A stretch of DNA of 33,069 nucleotides from Candidatus Cloacimonadales bacterium. GTDB lineage: Bacteria; Cloacimonadota; Cloacimonadia; Cloacimonadales; TCS61. The translations under genes and the position numbers were made by a program. Position 1 is the stretch's first letter; every line of letters begins with the position of its first letter. Positions 15,172 to 23,255 of the stretch are shown here, one piece after another. The notes beneath the pieces are model-generated. The model had not been told where the DNA came from. It saw only the letters and a program-made list of their open reading frames with translations, and searched no databases. The stretch is from NCBI GenBank assembly GCA_030656075.1, contig JAUSOT010000222.1, positions 1 through 33,069 of the forward strand. Direction: 5' to 3'.

Positions 15172-17478
15172 TTACTTCAACATCGTCATTTTTCGGGCTG
15201 CCATCTCTTTTTTATTTACTTTCAAAATTACAATATATTCGCTGCTGGCAACGAGTTTTCCAACATCATTTCTGCCGTTCCAGACGAGTTCGAAATTTCC
15301 CGAAGTAGTTGTGCAATCCATCAAGGTCTTCACTTTCTGCCCTTTGATGTTGAATATCTCAACCTGCACTTCACCGGATTCGGGTAGATTGAAAGCGATC
15401 TTTGTTTCCGGATTGAAAGGATTGGGATAATTGGTCATTTGGTATGGGGTATTGGGTATCAGGTGTTGGGTGACTCCCACCGAATCCGCACCAAATTCAT
15501 AACATCCCATATCGATGATAGCTGAACCGTTTCCATCACCGTCCCAGATTCTCTGATGATGCAATAGATCCCAGGGCGGCAGAAACAAACCGGTTGTATC
15601 CGGTGTGCCGGTATCAATGCAGGGAGAAGACTCCGTGAGCTGATAAGGATCGTCTCCCGAAAGAAGGAAAAGTGGATCTTCGTCTAAATTTCCCTCGCCC
15701 CAGTTTATGATGTTTGCATTGTTTTGGTTGTAAATTCCAGCTTCACCATTTTTTATTATGCAATAATCTATATCAAGTTGATAAGTATTGCCGATAGATG
15801 TTTCATCAACCATATAAATTTCGTAATTGGTATTATTCCATAATATACAGTTTTTGAGCGAAATATCTCCATAAGCTTTGATAGTACTATTATCCGAATG
15901 ATTGTTGGCAAATGTGCAATTAACGAAATCATTTGCCCCATCCCCAAAAACATTCATTACACAGTCATTATTACTGTAATTTTCTGAAATCAGGCAGTTA
16001 ATCATTTTTAGATCATATTCATTCTGATTACTGGTTGTGGTTCGTATTGTATGACAATCACCATTAGATGAAGTATTATCCGAGAAGACACAATTTTCAA
16101 TTATCATATCATCAAATATTAACATATCAATTGCTGACATTCTGCCAGGTCCAGAATATGAATAAAGATGGTTATCAATAATATAACAGTTTTTCATTAC
16201 ACCAGAAACACTAGCAAAAAACATACCTGAATTAGTTTCCGCATAATTGCCGGTAATGTAAATATTATTATAGGAAATATTGCAAAGAGAATGAGTAAGA
16301 ATGCTTCTAAGCTCTTCATTATCTGTTATTTGAATATTTGTAATAATTAATGAATCAATAGAATTAAAATAAAATGGTATATTATATTCAGAATCAAAGA
16401 AATTGTTTAAACTAAAATTAGAAATCTCAACAGTACCATTTAAGTTATACCCATTAATTGTTCTTTCAGTAAAATCATTATTTAATATTGTTGTTTCCAT
16501 ATCTTCTCCGATAATGGAAACATATTCTTTGCATCCAAATGGGAATATTTGTTGGTTTGTTTCCCAGGAATAAGTACCTGCAGCTACATGTATAGTGTGG
16601 GGATTCTGCTCATCTGCCTGGATTTTGCGCACTGCCCAGGAAATATTTTTCAATGGATCATTTATAGTTAATCCTGTATTAGTATCGTCACCATCAACAG
16701 CGACATACAAGTCATGAGAAACAAGTTGCATCCAATTATTTTGAATATCAAATGTATATGTAGCTCCTTCCACATACTCAGCAAAAAATCTGTCGGGATT
16801 GAACACGGAAAAGGTATCAACAACCACGTGAATATTTCCTGTGTCCATCGTGAAGATCTCTGAACCTTTGCTGGCATTATTATTGTATAACTTACACCTG
16901 TTGTTAGAATTAAAATCAACCGTGCTGTCGTCTGCCAGGAAAATTGCACCACCCCAACTGGCATAGTTTTCCCTGATACTCAAGCCTGATAAATGCAGGA
17001 AACCATGCCGGGCATAGATCGCTCCTCCTTGAGCAGCCAGGTTATATTTGAAAACACAATTTGTGATGTAAGCAGTACTGTAATCGTGCACGAGAATACC
17101 ACCTCCGTCATTTGCCCAGAAATGAGTGCCAAAGCCGTTTTGGATAGTGAATCCTTGAACTTGAGCATTAGTTTCACCATTATGGACTCGAATACAGCTT
17201 TCCAGTCTTTGACCATCTATGATAGTTGTTGTAATATACTATGAATTCCCGGTTGTGAGTTCCTGACTGCAAAGCGTGATATTTTTGCCATTGAAGTCGA
17301 GATTTTCGAAATATGTACAGGGATAGACAAGCACTGTGTCGGAATTTACCGATGCATTGATTCCTTCCTGGATGGTTGTGAAATCTCCGGTGCCGTCCAG
17401 TTTGATGTGCCAGGTAACAGATTGTAACCACGAATTTACACAAATTAACACGAAGAAAAGAAATAGCTTTGGTTTCAC
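15172..17478 (-). pseudogene. Exported beta-helix protein with C-terminal sorting domain, interrupted by an in-frame TAG
   Basis: One frame runs from GTG 17478 to TAA 15172 (768 codons) with a single TAG at 17239-17241. Before it lie a signal-peptide-like stretch and DGTGDFTTIQEGINASVNSD, the usual start of a pectin-lyase-like right-handed beta helix. After it the same helix continues without a gap (TIIDGQRLESCIRVHNGETN, VQGFTIQNGFG, ILVHDYSTAYITNCVF). A second helix start follows (YVAVDGDDTNTGLTINDPLK, DUF1565-like). The C-terminus has NYPNPFNPETKIAFNLPESG and a FlgD-like domain ending KMTMLK. Such proteins are surface-exported. The Gly expected in PGTY is Cys (YPCTY). The GTG start and its AAGGGGG site lie in repeat sequence, suggesting the original 5' end was replaced. 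Nonsense decay is most likely; sequencing error or readthrough remain possible. Confidence 0.8.
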
Positions 17479-17483
17479 AAAAC

Positions 17484-18030
17484 CCCCTTAATCCCCCTTC
17501 CAAAGGGGGACTTGTCATCCTCGACTCCGATTGAGGATCTATTTTTCTAAGATTCCCGATTCCACAGGAATGACATCATTGTCTTTCTGACGTTTCTTGC
17601 ACGTCGTTCTTTGGAAGAATCTCAAACAAAACATGATGCAAGGCTGATAGAATTCTTAATAGATTCTTCGCAAGAAAAGCACGAAGAATTCCTCAGAAAG
17701 ACACAAATATTTATTTAAAGATCAATTGGATCAACCCCCACTAACTCCCCACTATTCAGGGGGATATATCATCCTCGCGAAAGCGGGGATCACCTTTATT
17801 TAGATTCACGATTTCACGGGAATGACATCATTGTCTTTCTGACGTTTCTTGCACGTCGTTCTTTGGAAGAATCTCAAACAAAACATGATGCAAGACTGAT
17901 AGAATTCTTAATAGATTCTTCGTGAGAAAAGCACGAAGAATTCCTCAGAAAGACACAAATATTTATTTAAAGATCAATTGAATCAACCCCCACTAACTCC
18001 CCCTAATTAGGGGGAGAAAAAGAGGGGGTA
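17484..18030. repeat. 252-bp tandem duplication carrying two MITE-like elements
   Basis: The stretch 17513-17764 is repeated at 17765-18016. Each copy has a short hairpin (GATCCTCAATC- or CGCGAAAGCG-type), GGAATGACATCATT, a 122-bp element bounded by GTCTTTCTGA and TCAGAAAGAC (17581-17702 and 17833-17954), AATATTTATTTAAAGATCAA and a CCCCCACTAACTCCCC hairpin. The two 122-bp elements differ at very few bases. GGGGAG-type hairpins flank the block (17484-17511 and 17985-18027). No gene is present. Confidence 0.85.
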
Positions 18031-18036
18031 TTGCTT

Positions 18037-19386
18037 TTACTTCAACATTAACATTTTCTTATGCAACGTTTTTCCGCAAGCTGATATTCGATAGTAATAA
18101 ATTCCGCTGGAAACCTGTTTGCCGGCATCATCTTTTCCATTCCACACAATTTCATAATATCCTTCCGGTTGTGAACCTGAAACAAGCTGTTTCACAAGCT
18201 GTCCTTTCACATTGTAGATACACAAAGAAATCTTATCTTCGTAAGGTAAACTATAAGCTATCATTGTTGTTGGATTGAAAGGATTGGGATAATTGCTCAA
18301 ACTCACTTCATCGGGTGCAGATATTATGTTTGAACCTTCCCTGAAGGTAACAAGCCAGGCGTCGGGTTTATCTTTCACGTTTATCTGCTGATGAACCTGG
18401 TAAGGATTTTGAGAGCTTACACAATTGTATGTTTCTAATCTCTTATTTTCCGATCTGCTGTTATAATAGAATTCGAACTCCAAATTTCCTTGTTCACCTT
18501 CTACAATATAAGCAAGTATCTGTGCAGTTGTATCCTTTACTGCTGCGGCTCCTTTACAGACCCCGTCTACGAAAACACCAATTTCGGCAGGAATATCTTC
18601 CGGATCAAATTCTACATAGATCGGTATATAATCAGCTTTTTCAGTAAAGAGGAAATATTCTGTCTCGGGAATTGTTTCTTCCTCATCACCAGGGGTATCA
18701 TTGCACCATTGGAAATCGGAATGATCATTATAGCAGCGCACATTGATCATGTCTCCATATTCCAATACCGGCGGTCTGGGAGTTTGCCAATAATACCACA
18801 CATTATTAATTTTTGTCATTGTCCAATGTTGGGTCTGGATCACAAAAAGATCGTCCCAAATTTGTGCAAAAGCGTCGGTTACCAATTGCGATTCTTCCAG
18901 GAAATAACCGAGCCAATTTCTCTCTGAACCTCCTTCCAAGAACATGGTTGTATTTGGATTTTCAACAAAGCCCTGAACTTCAAGAGAGGCAGCTTCATTC
19001 ATATGAAACTTGAATCCCTGTGTGCTGTAAAATTGTTGGTCAGAGTTATACCAATCAGGATAATCGAACGAAATTATATAGTTCTGTGCTTCTACTTTAT
19101 CTAAGATAGCAGGATCCAGAATATCTGACAGAAGAAATTCTGCCACATCAGGATCATAGCCTTCAATTGAATAAACATCATCCAATGCTGGAAAAGAAAG
19201 CCATTTCCAGCCTTTTTCGAATCTGAAGGTATCGACTCTTGATTGAATTAAATAATCACCGGTTTTAGCGAACTCAAAAGCTTCTTCAAATGTAGCAATC
19301 TGCTGTCCCGGACCGAAATAGATATTTTTGGGGTAAATCACACTTCCAAATATAACAAAGAAAATCAAAAATATCTTTTTTCTCAT
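18037..19386 (-). CDS. Exported protein with C-terminal FlgD-like sorting domain (449 aa)
   Basis: It has a signal peptide (MRKKIFLIFFVIFGSVIYPK), then QQIATFEEAFEFAKTGDYLI, a remnant of the first turn of a beta-helix domain. A module starting GWKWLSFPALD follows, with NWLGYFLEES near residue 165 and DAFAQIWDDL. This module is known to me from Cloacimonadota-type surface proteins, but its function is not. The last 90 residues contain NYPNPFNPTTMIAYSLP, YNVKGQLVKQL, EIVWNGKDDAGKQVSSGIYY and a Lys/Met-rich end, the usual type-IX-like sorting domain, closely related to the end of the neighbouring beta-helix gene. The start is ATG 19386. The short helix part suggests an internal deletion relative to longer relatives. 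No secretion-machinery gene is nearby. Confidence 0.8.
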   Translation of the reverse strand: MRKKIFLIFFVIFGSVIYPKNIYFGPGQQIATFEEAFEFAKTGDYLIQSRVDTFRFEKGWKWLSFPALDDVYSIEGYDPDVAEFLLSDILDPAILDKVEAQNYIISFDYPDWYNSDQQFYSTQGFKFHMNEAASLEVQGFVENPNTTMFLEGGSERNWLGYFLEESQLVTDAFAQIWDDLFVIQTQHWTMTKINNVWYYWQTPRPPVLEYGDMINVRCYNDHSDFQWCNDTPGDEEETIPETEYFLFTEKADYIPIYVEFDPEDIPAEIGVFVDGVCKGAAAVKDTTAQILAYIVEGEQGNLEFEFYYNSRSENKRLETYNCVSSQNPYQVHQQINVKDKPDAWLVTFREGSNIISAPDEVSLSNYPNPFNPTTMIAYSLPYEDKISLCIYNVKGQLVKQLVSGSQPEGYYEIVWNGKDDAGKQVSSGIYYYRISACGKTLHKKMLMLK

Positions 19387-19598
19387 AGCATCTCCAATTC
19401 AAATTCTGATAAACTCAAAAAGGTTTTAATAAAATTATGTCAAATTTAAAATTTAAACCATTTTCCTTTTGACAAAATAATCATCTAAAAGAATTTTCTC
19501 AGTCGAATCGTAAATGAGAAAGGAGCAGATTGCCTATGATAGTTTGAATGACCGATGAAACATCAGAGAATTTACGATAAACTTTTTAAGGAGAAGTT

Positions 19599-20924
19599 AT
19601 GCCGCAATTTAATATGAAAAACTCAGCCGGACTCAGATTGATCATTATCAGTGTTCTTGCCCTATTTCTGCTCATTCCTGCTTACATGATCCAATCAGTG
19701 ATCCGGGAAAGACAAAACAATCGCGATTTTGCCATCCGTGAAGTAAGCTCCAAATGGGGCGATCCGCAAATCATCAGCGGTCCGATCCTGACAATTCCTT
19801 ATCTGGTTGATAATTACGATAAAGACAAAAACCTGATCTCCACAAATAAATATTATGCTCATTTTCTACCGGATAATCTTGATATTAATGGTGAGATTTT
19901 TCCCGAAATCAGGTATCGTGGAATCTATGAAATGATCTTGTACAATTCCAAGTTATGCATAAATGCAAAATTTTCTCTACCAGATATCCAGAGTCTCAGT
20001 TTGAATTCCGGGGCGATGGTCTGGCAGGAAGCAACAATCGAACTTGGTATTTCCGATTTGAAAGGTATTAAAGACGTTGTTATCTTTGATTGGAACGGTA
20101 CAAAATTTACAGCAAATCCCGGAATACCGGATCAGGATGTTGTGAAATCCGGTATTCATATCAATCTGAATTTCGATCGAACCGCTAAGTCATACCAGTT
20201 TTCTACTATCCTGGATATTAATGGCAGTAAAGATCTCCAATTCGTTCCTGTTGGAAAAGAATCTGTCTTTGATTTGAAATCAACCTGGAGTGATCCAAGT
20301 TTCAGTGGTGGATTTTTACCATTGGAAAGATCGGTTTCCGAGGAAGGTTTTTCGGCGAAATGGAAAATTTTTAATCTGAATCGTAACTTTCCGCAGCAAT
20401 GGAAAGGAAACCAACATAATGTTCTGGCATCAGCTTTTGGGGTGGAATTGCTAATGCCGGTGGATGAATATCAGAAAACGATGCGCACCAGCAAATACGC
20501 TCTCATGTTCATCATGCTCACGTTCATCACTTTTTTCATGATCGAGATCATGAACAAGAAAGCCATTCACCCAATCCAATACCTGCTGATCGGTGTCGGA
20601 TTAGTGATTTTCTACAGCCTGCTGCTGGCGCTTTCCGAACACATGAGACTTGCAGTTGCCTACATCATTTCCAGCTTTTCCATGATTGCGCTGATCACTA
20701 TGTACACCAAGGCAATTCTGCGAACCAGGATCGTAACCTGCATCATCTGCGGGATTTTGGTTCTGCTTTACACCTATTTATACATTGTCCTGCAATTGCA
20801 GGATTATGCGCTGCTGATCGGCAACCTGGGCTTGTTCGTCATCATGGGAATTGTCATGTTCATCACCCGTAAACTGGACTGGTTCAGTATGTTATCATCA
20901 AAAAACGAAATTAAAAAAGACTAA
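19599..20924 (+). CDS. creD: CreD-family inner membrane protein
   Basis: A 441-residue CreD-like protein. An N-terminal transmembrane helix (about residues 11-32) is followed by RERQNNRDFAIREVSSKWGD, QIISGPILTIPY, a large extracytoplasmic domain with SDPSFSGGFLPLERSVSEEG and FSAKWKIFNLNRNFPQQW, then GVELLMPVDEYQKTMRTSKY. Five or so further helices fill the C-terminus (from about 302). The architecture and these conserved segments are typical of the family. CreD belongs to the CreBC regulon in enterobacteria and affects envelope integrity; its biochemical activity is unknown. The start ATG 19599 has AAGGAG at good spacing. No creB/creC-type regulator is adjacent, so control is probably different here. 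Confidence 0.88.
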   Translation: MPQFNMKNSAGLRLIIISVLALFLLIPAYMIQSVIRERQNNRDFAIREVSSKWGDPQIISGPILTIPYLVDNYDKDKNLISTNKYYAHFLPDNLDINGEIFPEIRYRGIYEMILYNSKLCINAKFSLPDIQSLSLNSGAMVWQEATIELGISDLKGIKDVVIFDWNGTKFTANPGIPDQDVVKSGIHINLNFDRTAKSYQFSTILDINGSKDLQFVPVGKESVFDLKSTWSDPSFSGGFLPLERSVSEEGFSAKWKIFNLNRNFPQQWKGNQHNVLASAFGVELLMPVDEYQKTMRTSKYALMFIMLTFITFFMIEIMNKKAIHPIQYLLIGVGLVIFYSLLLALSEHMRLAVAYIISSFSMIALITMYTKAILRTRIVTCIICGILVLLYTYLYIVLQLQDYALLIGNLGLFVIMGIVMFITRKLDWFSMLSSKNEIKKD

Positions 20925-20934
20925 AAAATATCAA

Positions 20935-20958
20935 GCCGGAATCTGAAATGGTTCCGGC
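20935..20958 (+). terminator. Hairpin after creD, possible terminator
   Basis: A 7-bp stem, GCCGGAA (20935-20941) with TTCCGGC (20952-20958), follows the creD stop by 10 bp. The T-run after it is weak (AGAGTTTATAT), so termination may be partial. Confidence 0.45.
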
Positions 20959-20970
20959 AGAGTTTATATC

Positions 20971-21675
20971 ATAAGAAAGATAATTATATTTGTTGCAATC
21001 TGCCTTCTTGTAGGAAATCTCTTAGCATTTTCGCCAATCCGAATCAAGCTTTTCACCGAAGCTTATGTGAACCAGCTTCCGAATCTGAAGATCTTTGTTC
21101 ATCCCGATGAACTTGCCGGATGCAACCGCCTGGGCATTACTTACGAAAATGTCGATCTGAAGTGTTTCATTTCATATTTCATGCCGATAGATTTGAAAGA
21201 CTCGGAATACTCAACTAAAATCGAGAATTTCGCTGAAGAATATGCTGCTGTTGAGTTGGATTTTCCAAATGAAAATTACCGAAAAACTCTTTATTTCAAA
21301 GATGGATGCTATATTTCACCTGTTAGTTTTCATACCAGGAATTGGCCGGTTTTCGAAAGTGAGCATTTCCGGTTCATTGTAGCGAATGACAGTTTGTTTA
21401 ATGATTATTCGATCCAAAACCTGGAGAATTTCCTGCAAAAAACAATGGATTTGTTAGAGTTCAACGAAGCTGAAAAAAATCTGCTAAAACGGGAAAAATC
21501 AGATGTTTTGCCAGATCGTCTCTATCTTCATCCATTTGAAAGAACAGCAAGCTGCCAATTTGCTGTTCTTTTTCAACCTGGCAGGTTGATGTACGCTATT
21601 TTATCGCTTTCAGTGCATTCCCAAGACAAACTTGGTAATGAGATTGTTGATAAAAAGTCACTACGCAGAGCATAG
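20971..21675 (+). CDS. Secreted protein of unknown function; start codon apparently lost (ATA)
   Basis: I do not recognise the family. The frame is open from 20947 (after an in-frame TGA at 20944) and encodes an excellent signal peptide, RKIIIFVAICLLVGNLLAFS, from 20974. The codon directly before it is ATA (20971), not ATG. The first standard start is GTG 21067, which would remove the whole signal peptide, so an ATG-to-ATA change or a rare ATA/ATT start is likely. The mature part (about 210 aa) has FPNENYRKTLYFKDGCY, SFHTRNWPVFES and an ERTASCQFAVLFQPGRL stretch. The end (EIVDKKSLRRA) runs into a short inverted repeat and repeat-like sequence, so the C-terminus may also be cut. It follows creD by 46 bp and may be a decaying gene. 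Confidence 0.5.
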   Translation: MRKIIIFVAICLLVGNLLAFSPIRIKLFTEAYVNQLPNLKIFVHPDELAGCNRLGITYENVDLKCFISYFMPIDLKDSEYSTKIENFAEEYAAVELDFPNENYRKTLYFKDGCYISPVSFHTRNWPVFESEHFRFIVANDSLFNDYSIQNLENFLQKTMDLLEFNEAEKNLLKREKSDVLPDRLYLHPFERTASCQFAVLFQPGRLMYAILSLSVHSQDKLGNEIVDKKSLRRA

Positions 21676-21776
21676 TGACGAGAAATTTTATGATTTTATC
21701 TGTTAATCCTGTTATCCTGTCCAACCAAATTTTCTAACTCTGTGTACTCTGTGTCTCCGTGGCTCCGTGTTGTCAA
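21676..21776. repeat. Repeat-like sequence between convergent genes
   Basis: It consists of near-tandem short units (CTGTTAATCCTGTTATCCTG; AACTCTGTGTACTCTGTG and CTCCGTGGCTCCGTGTTG). No gene or clear terminator is seen between the secreted-protein gene (+) and ftsY (-). Confidence 0.45.
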
Positions 21777-22802
21777 TTATTCAAAGATCGCATCCACAAA
21801 TTCATTCACATCAAAATCACGAAGATCGGCTACCGTTTCACCCACTCCGATCAATTTTACCGGAATATTAAGTTGATGCTTGATGCCTATCACAATTCCG
21901 CCTTTGGCAGTTCCATCCAGCTTAGTCAAGACTAAACCCGAAAGTTTTGTCGCTTCATTAAAAATCTCAGCTTGAGTGATGGCATTTTGCCCGGTGGTTG
22001 CATCCACAACGAGGAGCGTTTCATGCGGTCCGTCCGGAACGATCTTCTGAATTGTGCGCACTATCTTGGAAAGCTCGTTCATCAAATTGACTTTTGTATG
22101 CTGTCGGCCGGCTGTATCGATGAGAACCACATCGATCTTTTTATTCACGGCGCTCATCACACCGTCATAAACCACCGAAGAAGGATCGGCTCCCTGCTGC
22201 TGTTTGACGATGGAAGCTCCGGCTCGCTCCGCCCAGATGGAAACCTGTTCCACCGCAGCAGCGCGGAATGTATCTCCGGCAATCAGCATTACTGATTTCC
22301 CCATTAAAGTGAAACGCTTGGCCAGTTTGCCGATCGTGGTTGTTTTTCCCACTCCGTTCACACCGGCAAACAGGATAATGAACGGTTTTCTATCAGTAAT
22401 TTTCAAATGATCCTGCTCGGCGGAATAATCTTTGAGCAGCAAATCACGCATGATCTTTTCCATGTATTTTTGAATTTCCTGCGGTTTTTTAATCTGGTTG
22501 AGCCTGATCTCTTCGCGTAGTTTTTCAATGATATCGATACTGGCTTTCACACCCACGTCTGCCTGCAACAGCATCTCTTCCAGGTCACCCATCAAATCTT
22601 CATTAACTTTACCCCGCAGCCTGACGATTTCAGCCAGTTTGCCCAGGAAACCGTTCTTGGTTTTAGCCAGTTTTTCCTGCAGAGAAGATACTTGTTCGTT
22701 ATCTTTGGATTTAACTTTCTTTCTTTTTATAATTAGTATAATAACAACAATGCACACAACAAAAACAACAGCAATAACCAGGTATAAATTCAAGTTTTCC
22801 AC
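21777..22802 (-). CDS. ftsY: Signal recognition particle receptor FtsY, membrane-anchored
   Basis: This is the SRP receptor GTPase. The NG domain shows GVNGVGKTTTIGKLA (G1), GDTFRAAAVEQ, LIDTAGRQHTK (G3), TKLDGTAKGG (G4) and GVGETVADLRDF near the C-terminus. Instead of the long acidic A domain of E. coli it has one N-terminal transmembrane helix (NLYLVIAVVFVVCIVVI) followed by a basic stretch (KRKKVKSK), so it is probably permanently membrane-bound. The start is uncertain. ATG 22838 lies inside the loop of the rpsT terminator hairpin; GTG 22802, with GGAG 11 nt upstream, is preferred and still keeps the helix. It works with Ffh (not here) and the SRP RNA at 7371-7635. It follows rpsT. Confidence 0.92.
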   Translation of the reverse strand: MENLNLYLVIAVVFVVCIVVIILIIKRKKVKSKDNEQVSSLQEKLAKTKNGFLGKLAEIVRLRGKVNEDLMGDLEEMLLQADVGVKASIDIIEKLREEIRLNQIKKPQEIQKYMEKIMRDLLLKDYSAEQDHLKITDRKPFIILFAGVNGVGKTTTIGKLAKRFTLMGKSVMLIAGDTFRAAAVEQVSIWAERAGASIVKQQQGADPSSVVYDGVMSAVNKKIDVVLIDTAGRQHTKVNLMNELSKIVRTIQKIVPDGPHETLLVVDATTGQNAITQAEIFNEATKLSGLVLTKLDGTAKGGIVIGIKHQLNIPVKLIGVGETVADLRDFDVNEFVDAIFE

Positions 22803-22822
22803 GCTCAGATTTTCTCCAATAT

Positions 22823-22849
22823 AAGAAAAGGCAGACATTTCTGTCTGCC
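22823..22849 (-). terminator. rho-independent terminator after rpsT, overlapping a candidate ftsY start
   Basis: On the minus strand there is a perfect 8-bp stem GGCAGACA/TGTCTGCC with a GAAA tetraloop, followed by TTTTCTT. It begins 26 bp after the rpsT stop. The ATG at 22836-22838 that could open ftsY lies in the loop and stem, so the hairpin may also limit ftsY expression. Confidence 0.85.
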
Positions 22850-22875
22850 CTGCTTACTAAAAAATATTAATATTT

Positions 22876-23157
22876 TTACTTCTCTTCGGTATTGAGAGAA
22901 GCTGCTTTTTCTTTATTATAATAAGCTGCTATGCGGGCTTTTCTACGGGACGCGGTTCTTTTGTGGATCACACCTTTCTTGGCAGCTTTATCCAGTTGAG
23001 CATAAACTTCCGACAAAAGTTTTTCTTTGTCTTCAATCGGTAATTCGCTGCGCATTTTTTTGGCTAAAGTTTTGATAGTCATTTTCACATAATGATTACG
23101 TGCTGATCTTTTTTCTTCCTGTCTCAATCTTTTTTCACAAGATTTATGATTCGGCAT
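22876..23157 (-). CDS. rpsT: 30S ribosomal protein S20
   Basis: A 93-residue S20, a 16S rRNA-binding protein of the small subunit. It opens MPNHKSCEKRLRQEEKRSAR and carries RSARNHYVKMTIKTLAKKM, a Lys-rich helical body, and the conserved DKAAKKGVIHKRTASRRKAR near the end. The start ATG 23157 has GGAGGAA 4 nt upstream; earlier in-frame Met codons precede that site and are rejected. It stands between the amidase gene and ftsY on the same strand, with its own terminator. Confidence 0.95.
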   Translation of the reverse strand: MPNHKSCEKRLRQEEKRSARNHYVKMTIKTLAKKMRSELPIEDKEKLLSEVYAQLDKAAKKGVIHKRTASRRKARIAAYYNKEKAASLNTEEK

Positions 23158-23255
23158 CAATTCCTCCATATCTATAATAATTTGGGACAAAGAAAGTTAA
23201 GGACATGTTATGTCAATTTCTTTTTAAATTTTTGTTGAAAGCTCATCTTAACTGC

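Noticed and set aside
17239-17241. TAG as a reassigned sense codon
   Set aside because: buk ends with TAG at a normal C-terminus (13556-13558), and no tRNA or other recoding sign is seen, so TAG appears to be a normal stop.
17239-17478. Separate small secreted protein of 79 aa
   Set aside because: It is in the same frame as the beta-helix protein and contains only its first helix turn; it is the 5' part of the interrupted gene.
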